Notes: generated by a model not told the origin, from the sequence alone. A stretch of 64,000 bases of DNA from Candidatus Nitrospira neomarina (GCF_032051675.1 NZ_CP116968.1:1426001-1490000); one strand, 5' to 3'; positions 8,596 to 20,062 are shown, counted from the stretch's first letter. Program-made: numbers and translations.

Positions 8596-8809
8596 ATGCG
8601 ATATGCCATTGTGATTGAAAAATCGCCCGCAAACTTTGCAGCGTATGTGCCTGATTTACCTGGGTGTGTGGCAACCGGGGCGACCCTGGATGAAGAGGAA
8701 ACACTTATACGAGAAGCGATTGCATTCCCATCTCGAAGGACTACAGGCGGATGGCCAACCCCTCCCACCTCCAAGTTGCCAGGTCGAAAACGTGGAGGTT
8801 TCAGTCTAA
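8596..8809 (+). pseudogene. hicB: HicB-family antitoxin with a single-base frameshift
   Basis: Begins MRYAIVIEKSPANFAAYVPD, then LPGCVATGATLDE, the HicB fold, with a good ribosome site (taggagg) before ATG 8596. After IREAIAF the frame is lost: one extra C in ttcccat (8728-8731) shifts it. In the next frame the protein resumes as HLEGLQADGQPLPPPS and ends VENVEVSV, with stop at 8807-8809, so the restored protein is about 70 residues. No hicA toxin lies beside it. The unshifted frame runs on into the adjacent repeat. It could be a sequencing error, but decay fits the neighbouring loci. Confidence 0.75.
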
Positions 8810-8837
8810 CTCCACTTACCACGGTGCCCCTTTCATA

Positions 8838-9029
8838 CCGGGGTTTCGACCCCGGACGACGAGGTCCTTTTCTTTCGGGAAAAGGACCCAAAACCATTGA
8901 CGCCCCGCCTAGCCTCATTGAAGAGGAGGGACGCTAACTTTTTGAAGAGCGGCCCAACTCGCAAGGCTCACCCAAGGGCCGCCAGATGCGAAGAGCCTCC
9001 CTCCCTGGGGCCAGCCGGCAGGCGTCGGA
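8838..9029 (+). repeat. Structured repeat, copy 2
   Basis: Full copy. The second hairpin reads GGTCCTTTTC/GAAAAGGACC: compared with the usual GGTCCTTTTG/CAAAAGGACC, both members of the loop-closing pair have changed together. The GGAGGGACGC arm is intact; its partner has one mismatch (GCCTCCCTCC). Starts 28 bases after the HicB stop. Confidence 0.9.
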
Positions 9030-9238
9030 ACAAAAGGTGTGGTGTAGGGTGAGAAGGCGTGTTGTGAAACTGGCGTGAAGTGGTTAGGGCACAGATCCTT
9101 CGCTGCCGCTCAGGATGACAACCTGGAGAGAAAGGGTTGCCAACAATATGCGGGATATGGGAGCGGGAGAAGAGAGAGACTGGATTGCCTATATTCGGAA
9201 TGACGCCTCGTGATTGAAGATCAAGCGAGGCGGCCTGC

Positions 9239-10177
9239 TTATCTTTTATTTTGTGAGACCGTCTGTCGGGTGGTGCGGCTCCTTCCCTGTGGTTTCCTCC
9301 GGTGTTTATTGCCTCGTAGTATTTTGTTGTTGACCCATTCCTGTAACGCTATCCATACGGTATCTGGTTCGCTGCCGTCGCGGCTTGCCTCTTGCGCACA
9401 TATCAGAATCTCTTGGTACGACCGCACGTGGAACTGGACCTGATCCTGTCTGATCGTCCGGGTGAATTCGCTCCATTCCGGGGCTTTGACCTTTTGAGCC
9501 ATGGGCAGATCGGGGCTGTCCGCATAGACGATGACCACCGCCGGTTGCTTATTTTTCTGCCGCGCCAGCTTATAGGCCACGACGAGATTGCGCATCCATT
9601 GGTAGGCCGGTCCCGCGAATGGACAGGGGTGGTAATCGGTTTGGGCATCGAGGTGAAAGACTTTCGGAATGATGTCCCAATACTGAATGTCTTTTTCGCT
9701 TAAGGCGCAGCGACTGGTCATGTCGATGACGCGCTTGGCTTGCTGCGCATAGTTTCCATTGCACGGGACGGAGCCATTGCGCCGCACCGTTTGCGAGCAT
9801 GCCCCTCCATCCTGCTCCGTAAATTTACATTCAAACATGATCACGGAATGGGGATTTTCCGCATAGACATCCACTTGGGTCGGACAAGGTTCATTGAGCA
9901 ATGATGCGCGCGCGCGCCATTCCAGGATGATCTCCCAGGGACCGCCGGGCGGCACCCCCAGGTTGGTTGCCAGGGCATCGAGAATCGCCTCGCATTCAGA
10001 GGAGGTTTTGATGGTGCCGAAGACATCAATCGCGAGCGCTTGGGATGAATGCGTGAAATGGGTATCGATGGCTCCTCCCCGGCCTGTGTGCCACGGAAAA
10101 GTATCCCATGGTACACAGGCTTGATGCGCGTGGGGAAAGATATTACGTTCGAGGCGTGTTCTAGTGGCATGGTCCAT
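9239..10177 (-). CDS. Putative PD-(D/E)xK endonuclease-like protein (PGN_0703-type)
   Basis: 312 residues, start ATG 10177. A nuclease-like core is visible: Glu86 (WEIILEWRA), Asp103 (TQVDVYAEN), then FECKF with Glu116 and Lys118, the D...ExK spacing of the PD-(D/E)xK superfamily. Many cysteines (CKFTEQDGGACSQ, NGSVPCNG) may bind a metal. It resembles proteins annotated as PGN_0703-family putative restriction endonucleases; this is recalled, not searched. No methylase or partner gene is beside it. It sits alone between two repeat copies. Confidence 0.6.
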   Translation of the reverse strand: MDHATRTRLERNIFPHAHQACVPWDTFPWHTGRGGAIDTHFTHSSQALAIDVFGTIKTSSECEAILDALATNLGVPPGGPWEIILEWRARASLLNEPCPTQVDVYAENPHSVIMFECKFTEQDGGACSQTVRRNGSVPCNGNYAQQAKRVIDMTSRCALSEKDIQYWDIIPKVFHLDAQTDYHPCPFAGPAYQWMRNLVVAYKLARQKNKQPAVVIVYADSPDLPMAQKVKAPEWSEFTRTIRQDQVQFHVRSYQEILICAQEASRDGSEPDTVWIALQEWVNNKILRGNKHRRKPQGRSRTTRQTVSQNKR

Positions 10178-10437
10178 AGGTGTTGGCCTTCAAAGTGAGC
10201 ATAGGAATTGGAATGTGGTGTTTATTTCTTTATCGGTGAATGAGGGATGAAGCTGAATGAGGGAGGAAAATGTTGGATGGATATAGGGATGGGGAGTTTC
10301 ATATTGAATACGTGAATGCATTGGAAGATTGGCTGGGGCTTGGGCATGGCCGGGGTGATCGATTGAACTCTCGGAAGGGGGAGACGATAGGTGCCCGGTG
10401 GTAAATGTCGTGAGGGATGCGAGCGTGCCCTTGAGAC

Positions 10438-10730
10438 CGGGGTTTCGGCCCCGGACGACGAGGTCCTTTTGTTTTGGCAAAAGGACCCAAAACCATGTTG
10501 GCCGTGCCATGGCCCTTCGGGTGTCCTCCGCGGTTCACCGGCCCCGGCGGCGGGCAAACTCGCCTGGCTCAAACACTGCCCGCCTTTTCTCCGGGGCCGG
10601 TTGCACTGCTCGGCCATGCCACCAGGCCAGGGGACCCTAGAGGCCAAGGTGAATGAATTTGCAGAGATCCAACACGGGTCGGAAACTTTTTGAAGAGCGT
10701 CCCTCCTTGGGCCAGCCGGCAGGCGTCGGA
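10438..10730 (+). repeat. Structured repeat, copy 3 (long, type B middle)
   Basis: Both 5' hairpins and the 3' end are those of the family. The middle is replaced by a longer module with its own nested stems: arms ACCGGCCCCGG and CCGGGGCCGGT enclosing GGCGGGCA and TGCCCGCC. The apical loop (aactcgcctggctcaaaca) is nearly the same as in standard copies, although the stem holding it is different. Confidence 0.85.
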
Positions 10731-10897
10731 TAAAGTAAAAGAGAAGGAGGGTTGAGAATGAGGGTGAGGGAACAAGGTGGAGTCGAGGAAGATCGTGCCC
10801 TTGTTCCCTTCCGCCGTACATTTTTACCGCAATCCTCTGTGCAAATTCTCGACTGGGGAGTCGAACGGCCGGCAATCGCCATGCCGGACGATTCGCA

Positions 10898-13767
<2,870 letters not shown>

Positions 13768-14613
13768 TCAGTCGTGGCGAGGCGTGACCTCTGCCTCATC
13801 TGTCTGCCAGGTGGGATACTTTCCCGGTTTTCCCAAGAAGGGTAAGGCCATGAGCCGCCACCAGGTGAGCTGAGTTGCGTCCCGGTATTCCTCCAGGCCA
13901 ATCTCCATCCGTTTATGGCCCTGGATGGGGTCACGCCAGTAGGTGCCGAGCAACCGATCCCACCACGGCAGGTTAAATCCGAAGTTCCGATTGGTTTCCC
14001 ATGGGATCACCGAATGATGGATGCGATGCATATCCGGCGTCACGAGAAACCATCTGAGCAGACGATCCACCGTCCAGGGAATGCGCACATTGCTATGATT
14101 AAACATGGAGGTGGCATTGAGCAGGACTTCAAAGGCGACCACCGCGCCGGGTGAGGCGCCGAGTAAGAGCACCGCGCTAATTTTGATGACCATGGAAAGA
14201 AGGATTTCAAGTGGATGAAACCGCACGCCGGTGGTGACGTCAAAATCTACATCGGTGTGATGCACCATGTGCAGACGCCAGAGCAGCGGCACCGCATGCA
14301 TAAGCACATGTTGAAAATAGACGACCAGATCTAACAGGATGACGACCAGGGTGAATTCCCCCCACCAGGGCCAATCCACTTGATTAAAGAACCCCACTTC
14401 CCCCTGCGCGGCCAGGACCGCTGCGCCCACCGCTCCTGATGCCGTGAGCATGCGGATGAACACCGTGTTCCCAACGCCCATGGCCAGGTTGATTCCCCAG
14501 CGGGTGGACCGGGACGCGGACCATGCACGACGGGGTGACAGCCATTCCCACACGGCCATGATGGCGAAGATGCCGATAAACGCGCTGAGGCGAATGATGA
14601 TGTCGGAGTTCAT
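13768..14613 (-). CDS. Sterol desaturase/fatty acid hydroxylase superfamily membrane protein
   Basis: 281 residues, start ATG 14613. The eight-histidine di-iron signature is complete: H102/H106 (HVLMH), H115/H118/H119 (HMVHH), H173 (FNHSN) and H196/H199/H200 (HRIHH). Four or five hydrophobic segments surround them. Such integral membrane di-iron enzymes use O2 to hydroxylate or desaturate lipids or carotenoids; the substrate is unknown here. It follows katG upstream on the same strand but 443 bases away, so it is probably a separate unit. Confidence 0.85.
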   Translation of the reverse strand: MNSDIIIRLSAFIGIFAIMAVWEWLSPRRAWSASRSTRWGINLAMGVGNTVFIRMLTASGAVGAAVLAAQGEVGFFNQVDWPWWGEFTLVVILLDLVVYFQHVLMHAVPLLWRLHMVHHTDVDFDVTTGVRFHPLEILLSMVIKISAVLLLGASPGAVVAFEVLLNATSMFNHSNVRIPWTVDRLLRWFLVTPDMHRIHHSVIPWETNRNFGFNLPWWDRLLGTYWRDPIQGHKRMEIGLEEYRDATQLTWWRLMALPFLGKPGKYPTWQTDEAEVTPRHD

Positions 14614-14820
14614 AGAATCTGTTCAGGGTTTTTCCCACTCTACCCCACCTGTGCATACCGGACAAAGAAAAAAAGCGGGAATCCTTCTACAGCCGACGGG
14701 GCAGGATACAGGAATGCGTATTCATGTAAGTGGGGTCATGTAGGAGAGGGGCAGGATGAGAGGAAGAAGGAAAGGATGGATGTTCGCTTAAACATTTGAT
14801 GAATGATCTAAGATTTTTTT

Positions 14821-15073
14821 GCCGGGGTTCGGCCCGGCAGCCGAGTGTTTGCGTGGGGCGTCTTTTCCTTTTTGAGGTCTTCCGGGGTTTCGACCCCGGA
14901 CGACGAGGTCCTTTTGTTTCGGCAAAAGGACCCAAAACCATTGACGCCCCGTCTGGCCTTATTGAAGTGGAGGGACGCGAACTCTTTGAAGAGCGGCCCA
15001 ACTCGCAAGGCTCAAACAAGGGCCGCCAGATGCGAAGAGCGTCCCTCCTTAGGACCAGCCGGCAGGCGTCGGA
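14821..15073 (+). repeat. Structured repeat, copy 4 with leader hairpin
   Basis: Starts with a leader: hairpin GCCGGG/CCCGGC and about 40 further bases, then the core from 14882 with all stems intact. First member of an array continuing to 16158. A linker of 107 bases (15074-15180, type L1) connects it to copy 5. Confidence 0.92.
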
Positions 15074-15180
15074 TTCACTGTCTGCATGCTGATTGGTGCG
15101 GCGGCCCGAGTGACTGACCTGCAGGTGGTGCGTGGGAAGTCTGATTATTATTATCCGAAAGCTGGGAAAGTTTTGAGATC

Positions 15181-15371
15181 CCGGGGTTTCGCCCCCGAAC
15201 GACGAGGTCCTTTTGTTTCGGCAAAAGTGGCCAAAACCAGTGACGCCCCGTCTGGTCTCATTGAAGTGGAGGGACGCGAACTTTTTGAAGAGCGGCCCAA
15301 CTCGCCGGGCTCAAACAAGGGCCGCCAGATGCAAAGAGCGTCCCTCCTTGGGCCAGCCGGCAGGCGTCGGA
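15181..15371 (+). repeat. Structured repeat, copy 5
   Basis: Core copy without leader. The second hairpin is imperfect here (GGTCCTTTTG against CAAAAGTGGCC), looking like a hybrid of two stem versions. Long-range and inner stems are intact. A type L2 linker (15372-15453) follows. Confidence 0.92.
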
Positions 15372-15453
15372 CAAAGTAGGAGAGGAACCTTTATGGGATT
15401 CCCATGCAAGCGGGAGAAGTGCAGGAAGGACAGTGAAGGGAAGGGAAGAAAGA

Positions 15454-15706
15454 AGCCGGGGTTCGGCCCGGCAGCCGGGTGCTTGCGTGATGCGTCTCTT
15501 CCTTTTGAGGTCTTCCGGAGTTTCGGCCCCGGACGACGAGGTCCTTTTGTTTCGGCAAAAGGACCCAAAACCATTGACGCCCCGCCTGGTCTCATTGAAA
15601 TGAAGGGACGCGAACTTTTTGAAGAGCGGCCCAACTCGCCGGGCTCAAACAAGGTCCGCCAGATGCAAAGAGCGTCCCTCCTTAGGACCAGCCGGAAGGC
15701 GTCGGA
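15454..15706 (+). repeat. Structured repeat, copy 6 with leader hairpin
   Basis: Leader hairpin plus core from 15515. The first core hairpin has one mismatch (CCGGAG/CCCCGG), the outer arm reads GAAGGGACGC, and the inner right arm reads GGTCCGC. Followed by another L2 linker (15707-15784) about 80 per cent or more identical to the one after copy 5. Confidence 0.92.
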
Positions 15707-15784
15707 CAAAGTAGGAGAGGAACCTTTATGGAATTCCCACGCAAATGGAAGAAGCGCAGGAAGGACAGTGAAGGGAAGAAAGAA

Positions 15785-15974
15785 GCCGGGGTTCGGCCCG
15801 GCAGCCGAGGTCCTTTTGTTTCGGCAAAAGGACCCAAAACCATTGCCGCCCCGTCTGGCCTCATTGAAGAGGAGGGACGCTAATCCGGAGAAGAGCGGCC
15901 CAACTCGCAAGGCTCAAACAAGGGCCACCAGATGCGAAGAGCGTCCCTCCTTGGGCCAGCCGGCAGGCGTCGGA
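15785..15974 (+). repeat. Structured repeat, copy 7 (leader hairpin joined directly to second hairpin)
   Basis: The leader hairpin is fused to the GGTCCTTTTG hairpin, deleting the intervening first core hairpin; recombination between the two similar GC hairpins explains this. Other stems are present apart from small changes (gggccac). An L1 linker (15975-16080) follows. Confidence 0.9.
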
Positions 15975-16080
15975 TCAATAATCTGCTTGGTGTTTCGCGC
16001 GATGTCCCAGGAGGTCGACTTACAGCTGGTGCCATAGAAGTTTGATTAATATTGTCGGAAAGATGAAAAGGAATTTGGAT

Positions 16081-16158
16081 GCCGGGGTTTCGGCCCGCGA
16101 CGACAAGCCACTCTGGTTTCGGTCAAAGTGGCCAAAACCATTGACGCCCCGTCTGGCA
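16081..16158 (+). repeat. Structured repeat, copy 8 (5' half only)
   Basis: Contains the first two hairpins and then stops after gacgccccgtctggc, giving way to unrelated sequence. The second hairpin is CCACTCTGG against TCAAAGTGG around TTTCGG, an alternative stem version. The truncation ends the array. Confidence 0.85.
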
Positions 16159-16404
16159 GCCACACTGCTCTCGTTCACCCCTGCTAAAACGACAGGCACG
16201 CCCTCTCCCCCGAGGGATTCATGAATGTAATTCGAATCCGTGACCTGCTTAAGCCACATGGTCCGGCCGTGGAAGGTGAAGTCAGCAGTGACTTCACCTA
16301 TCCAGACCCGAACCTGATCTCAGGAACTGCCGGGTATGCGCCCATCCTGAATTCAAAACTCACAATGGGCCATCGCGCCGGGTTCGCTATCCCGTACTAC
16401 AAGC

Positions 16405-16689
16405 CTATTCGTCAGTTTTGACCTTTCCGGTCTTGGCGTCTACATACACTTCATGGCTTTCATCGGCATCCACCATCTCAATTTTATAAATGACGCGGTC
16501 GTCCTCTTTTCCCATGCTGACTTCCACGGGTTTACCGGAATGCGCCTTCTGAGCAGCCTGAATGGCCTCGACCATACTCACCGTGGCTTCCTTGGTGAGG
16601 GTCCGATCCGATTCGAACAGTGCCCACGCAGGAACACCCGTCACCATGAAAAGGCCCACTAACCCGACTGCCATAATTGTCTTTTTCAT
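16405..16689 (-). CDS. Exported PepSY-domain protein
   Basis: 94 residues. The start is ATG 16689 because aggagg at 16697-16702 is 7 bases upstream; the in-frame ATG at 16695 is too close to it. Signal peptide MKKTIMAVGLVGLFMVTGV with cleavage near PAWA. The mature part has one PepSY-like unit: ATVSMVEAIQAAQ, VIYKIEMVDADE, YVDAKTGKV. PepSY proteins are small periplasmic domains, often thought to inhibit proteases or bind ligands; the partner is unknown. Confidence 0.8.
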   Translation of the reverse strand: MKKTIMAVGLVGLFMVTGVPAWALFESDRTLTKEATVSMVEAIQAAQKAHSGKPVEVSMGKEDDRVIYKIEMVDADESHEVYVDAKTGKVKTDE

Positions 16690-16776
16690 ACCCATTCCTC
16701 CTAAATGATTAAAATAAAAATGCAAGATGTATGTGAAATCCTTTCGCTTCTCTTTCTCACGCGGCGAGAGAACCCG

Positions 16777-17205
16777 CTACGAATCCTTGTTCACTTCATT
16801 CCCTCCTTTCTCGCAATTCTCCCGCAAACCATCCAGCAACTCAGTCACAATGTTCCGGAGGTTTGTCGGGGAAAATTCGCGAATAGCATCTTTATACAGG
16901 CCGCAGTTCTCTTTAGCTTTTATGGGAGTGTCCTCATACTTTTGAAGACACGTCCGATAGACCTTGACCAGTTCGGCCATTTCCCGGTCCATAGCCGATT
17001 CTGTCACGTTGTTGGATGCTTCAGAGGCAGTCGACCCATTGCTTCCAAAACTGAAAGGAACCGCAGTCCCAATGAGGACCACGACCACTATGATAATCCG
17101 GGAATAATGTCTCCATTTGCCGCATGCTATCAGTCCTGTGAACTTCACCTGTTCTCGTCCACCGTTTGCGGTTGCCATATTTTTTCTCCCAATTCCCGGA
17201 GTCAT
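16777..17205 (-). CDS. Small exported or membrane-anchored hypothetical protein
   Basis: Up to 142 residues; an internal ATG (MATANGG, 17178) may be the true start. One hydrophobic stretch (IIIVVVVLIGTAVPFSFG) preceded by basic residues suggests a signal anchor or signal peptide. The remainder is soluble with three cysteines (YRTCLQKYE, KENCGLYKD, LRENCEKG). No family recognised. It lies 88 bases upstream of the PepSY gene on the same strand, so the two may be co-transcribed. Confidence 0.6.
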   Translation of the reverse strand: MTPGIGRKNMATANGGREQVKFTGLIACGKWRHYSRIIIVVVVLIGTAVPFSFGSNGSTASEASNNVTESAMDREMAELVKVYRTCLQKYEDTPIKAKENCGLYKDAIREFSPTNLRNIVTELLDGLRENCEKGGNEVNKDS

Positions 17206-17540
17206 CTTCCTGGAAAGGTGCCTTAACGAATAAATGATAGGTCCACCTTTTCCTCACATCTATAGCAGGTCACTTTCCATTCGACCAATGTATAAAAACG
17301 GGGTGGTCGCTGACCTTTTGTTCAAAGGGTTTTCTTCACCAAACCTGCCGGAAAAATCTTATTTTCTTATGGTCTTGCCCATATCGGAAGAACTCTAAAG
17401 CGCCTAGGTCCACTGCCTTCATTTTTTCTCTACTGATTGAAGATTTTTATGTATGTGCATTTTTTAATTTTGCCTCTCAATGAGGGAGAAAAGATGAATG
17501 GCCGACCACCAATACCGGACATGATTGAAAAGGTTTGATG
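17206..17540. other. Intergenic, nothing recognised
   Basis: A-T rich stretch between the exported protein gene and repeat copy 9. No gene, hairpin terminator or known element was seen. Confidence 0.4.
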
Positions 17541-17676
17541 GATGCCCGAGGGTTCCGCCTCCGGACAACGAGGTCCTTTTTGTTTTGACAAATGGACCTA
17601 AAACCATCCACGTCCCGTCTACGGGTCTGCCAAATGCGAAGGGTGCCCCTCCTTGGGCCAGCCGACAGGCGTCGGA
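17541..17676 (+). repeat. Structured repeat, copy 9 (degenerate, internally deleted)
   Basis: Recognisable 5' hairpins with several mismatches and an intact 3' end, but the central long-range stem region is mostly deleted. Followed by a 42-base linker (17677-17718) identical but for one base to that at 18632-18673. Confidence 0.8.
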
Positions 17677-17718
17677 TGTCTGATCAACAATGTCAGCATG
17701 GTGGGAAATTTTTTGGAT

Positions 17719-17909
17719 GCCGGGGTTCGGCCCGGCAGCCGAGCCACTTTGGTTTCGGTCAAAGTGGCCAAACCCATTGACGCCCCGTCTGGTCTCTCTG
17801 AAGTGGAGGGACGCGAACTTTTTAAAGAGCGGCCCAACTCGCCGGGCTCAAACAAGGTCCGCCAGATGCGAAGAGCGTCCCTCCGTTGGGCCAGCTGGCA
17901 GACGTCGGA
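17719..17909 (+). repeat. Structured repeat, copy 10, truncating a toxin gene
   Basis: Begins with the leader hairpin fused to a CCACTTTGG/TCAAAGTGG hairpin around TTTCGG. Compared with the GGTCCTTTTG/CAAAAGGACC version, most pairs are changed on both sides. Its 3' flank (tgtctgatcaa) replaces the end of the DUF5615 gene and supplies a stop codon. Confidence 0.92.
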
Positions 17910-17916
17910 TGTCTGA

Positions 17917-18184
17917 TCAAAACGAGATCTGCTCTACTGGGGATTGTCCGCCCGGACGAAACAAGACTATGCCGGGAGCAGGCTGTTGCCGACAACACCA
18001 GTTCGCCAAAATCACGATCGAAAGTCAGCAACACACGAGATTGAGTTACGGCTTCGCGCAACACCTCCTCATCGGAAGCCGCTATCAGTGACTCCGCTGC
18101 ATACAGGACGTCGTGGCCGTGCGTTCGAAGTAATTTGACGATTGAAGCAGGAAAATTTTCGTCGGCAAGATACCGTTCACTCAT
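17917..18184 (-). pseudogene. DUF5615 PIN-like toxin, frameshifted and truncated by repeat copy 10
   Basis: Starts MSERYLADENFPASIVKLL with PIN-like acidic residues (ADEN, ASDEEV, TFDRDFGEL). After GELV the frame breaks: removing one base near 17993 restores FRQQPAPGIVLFRPGG, the expected family continuation, then SPVEQISF. The restored protein of about 89 residues lacks the usual last 25 or so, because the repeat flank begins there and gives TGA at 17917-17919. It is the partner of the DUF433 gene 8 bases upstream. Both defects suggest a dead toxin. Confidence 0.8.
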
Positions 18185-18192
18185 GCGGACGT

Positions 18193-18435
18193 TCAGGTCG
18201 GCGGCAGCAAATAGAACCGTTCCTCCCGGAAGATTTCCGCAGCATACGCCAGCACAGCACGAAGGCGATCCTCAGTCAGGTTGGGGTAATTGTCACATAA
18301 CGCAGTTTGGTCCCATCCAGCCGCCAGCAAATCAAGCACGAACTCCACAGACAGACGGGTTCCCTTGAGAGCTGGTTTTCCACCCAAAATTGCTGGATCG
18401 GACACAATGTAGTCTCGCCAATTAATGGCGGGCAT
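18193..18435 (-). CDS. DUF433 (VapB45-like) antitoxin
   Basis: 80 residues, start ATG 18435, ribosome site aaggag upstream. Classic DUF433 pattern: INWRDYIVSDPAILGGKPAL, KGTRLSVEFVLDLLAAG, then YPNLTEDRLRAVLAYA. These winged-helix-like proteins are antitoxins to DUF5615 PIN-like nucleases. The toxin gene follows 8 bases downstream but is broken, leaving this protein without an active target. Confidence 0.88.
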   Translation of the reverse strand: MPAINWRDYIVSDPAILGGKPALKGTRLSVEFVLDLLAAGWDQTALCDNYPNLTEDRLRAVLAYAAEIFREERFYLLPPT

Positions 18436-18606
18436 GATGCTTCTCCTTAACCTAATCTTTCGGCAATAGGATGCGTGAGATTAAAAGTATAGCCACGACC
18501 CTATGAGAAGTCACCAATCCAATTCCTTCCATCCCAGGCTCCCGCCTTTAATTGTAGCCATGAATCCGGGTTGCAAGATTGAGGGTGAAGAGGGAGTGTG
18601 TTATTT

Positions 18607-18631
18607 CCGGGGTTTCGGCCCCGGCGTCGGA
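18607..18631 (+). repeat. Structured repeat, copy 11 (first hairpin fused to terminal bases)
   Basis: Perfect CCGGGG/CCCCGG hairpin joined directly to the terminal cgtcgga; everything between is deleted. The same 42-base linker as after copy 9 follows, leading into copy 12. Confidence 0.8.
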
Positions 18632-18673
18632 TGTCTGATCAACAATGTCAGCATGGTGGGAAAGTTTTTGGAT

Positions 18674-18866
18674 GCCGGGGTTTCGACCCCGGACGACGAG
18701 GTCCTTTTCTTTCGGGAAAAGGACCCAAAACCATTGACGCCCCGTCTGGTCTCATTGAAGTGGAGGGACGCGAACTTTTTGAAGAGCGGCCCAACTCGCA
18801 AGGCTCAAACAAGGTCCGCCAGATGCGTAGAGCGTCCCTCCTTAGGACCAGCCGGCAGGCGTCGGA
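18674..18866 (+). repeat. Structured repeat, copy 12
   Basis: Full core. The second hairpin is the GGTCCTTTTC/GAAAAGGACC version also seen in copy 2. Long-range stem intact. Followed by the start of an L2 linker (aaagtaggagaggaacctttt) that diverges after about 25 bases. Confidence 0.92.
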
Positions 18867-18991
18867 TAAAGTAGGAGAGGAACCTTTTATTGATGACCAC
18901 GAAAGAGGGAGGAGTGCAGACCTGACTAAAAATTGGAAAGATTTGTTATGGGAAGAAGAGAGGCTCTATCCGCTTTTCTTTTCAAGCCCAC

Positions 18992-19702
18992 TCACCACAT
19001 GACCTCAAGCACTTCATGGTTTTGGTGGGGCTCCGCAAGGGCGGCCAACCCTTGTCCGTCGGTGCTTTGGCCGTCGCGCACACACCACGCGAGCCCCTTG
19101 CCCTCTAACTTGATGACGAACACCCCGCCCAGGAAATAATTCACGAGCCAGGCGAACGTGGGAGTCCCGCCGGTTGTCGACGCCGACCAATAGTTGGCCG
19201 ACTGCACGTTTTGAAACGGATGCCCATCCGGCAAACAGAGTCCCCCGCCTACGCACAGGATCGAATTGATATCCATGAGACTCGATAGTTGTTCACGCAT
19301 TGGCAGTGCCCAGCCTTTTCGTCCTCCCACCTCGCGGGTGGTGCAATGGCTGATGGCCCCGGCCCAGTTAAAGAAGGTCACGGCCGGGGAGGTTTCCCAC
19401 ACGACGCCCGTTTCCCGGTCACAATAGGCAACGCCATACAGGACAGGGACAAACCGGTCTGCACCGGAGAATGTCTGTCCCCCCATCTTTGAAACACCAC
19501 ACGGACCGATCGCGCCGGTGTCGGAGGTCGTAGACATGATGTCGTTCACCATCTCAAGGTGCGCGTGCATGTCAGTAATCGGTTGGTTGGGGGTGTTCTC
19601 TGGTTGTGGCTGTTTGGCCCAGGTCACCCCTGATAGCGCCAGACACATCGCCAGCATCGCCCCCACCCCTACACCCGCAATGATTGCTCGTCGAGCAGAC
19701 AT
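18992..19702 (-). CDS. Secreted DUF1566 (Lcl C-terminal) domain protein
   Basis: 236 residues from ATG 19702, chosen for the ggagg 7 bases upstream; a longer frame exists. Signal peptide MSARRAIIAGVGVGAMLAMC with ALSGVTWA. The C-terminal half has the DUF1566 pattern GRKGWALPMREQLSSLMDI, NYWSAST, WLVNYFLGGVFV and WCVRDGQ, a C-type-lectin-like beta domain found in many exported proteins of unknown role. Several cysteines fit an extracytoplasmic location. Flanked on both sides by repeats. Confidence 0.8.
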   Translation of the reverse strand: MSARRAIIAGVGVGAMLAMCLALSGVTWAKQPQPENTPNQPITDMHAHLEMVNDIMSTTSDTGAIGPCGVSKMGGQTFSGADRFVPVLYGVAYCDRETGVVWETSPAVTFFNWAGAISHCTTREVGGRKGWALPMREQLSSLMDINSILCVGGGLCLPDGHPFQNVQSANYWSASTTGGTPTFAWLVNYFLGGVFVIKLEGKGLAWCVRDGQSTDGQGLAALAEPHQNHEVLEVMW

Positions 19703-20062
19703 TCCGTACCTCCATGAATTCCGTATACCGGCAACCCTGCTCATGCGTCCCACTGGTAGCGAACGGGAACGCCATATAGGCTTCTATAATATACTGGAGG
19801 AGCCGTACGAATACTATCTGGTACAACCGGCACGCAATAACAATAACACTGAAATGTGGCGAGCAGCCAGACCGAGGAGAGAACCGGACAGTCTGAAACT
19901 TTTTGCTTTGGAATAAAGGGTCACAAGAAGGGAGTGTCGTACTCTGATGGGTAGAGAGGTTGGATGAGTGTGTGAGATGAGGAGTGACTTTCTTTGTTGA
20001 CGTTGGTTGATATCGATCAATGGAGAGAATTTTTGTGATCCGGATTTTTCGCAAGTATCCAT
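19703..20062. other. Intergenic, nothing recognised
   Basis: Upstream region of the DUF1566 gene up to repeat copy 13. Short open frames lack protein character. No known element seen. Confidence 0.4.

Noticed and set aside
15213-16037. A 274-codon plus-strand open frame and long minus-strand frames across repeat copies 5-7
   Set aside because: They read through structured repeats in frames that are open on both strands in every copy; the resulting peptides follow the repeat, not any protein family. They are annotation artefacts.
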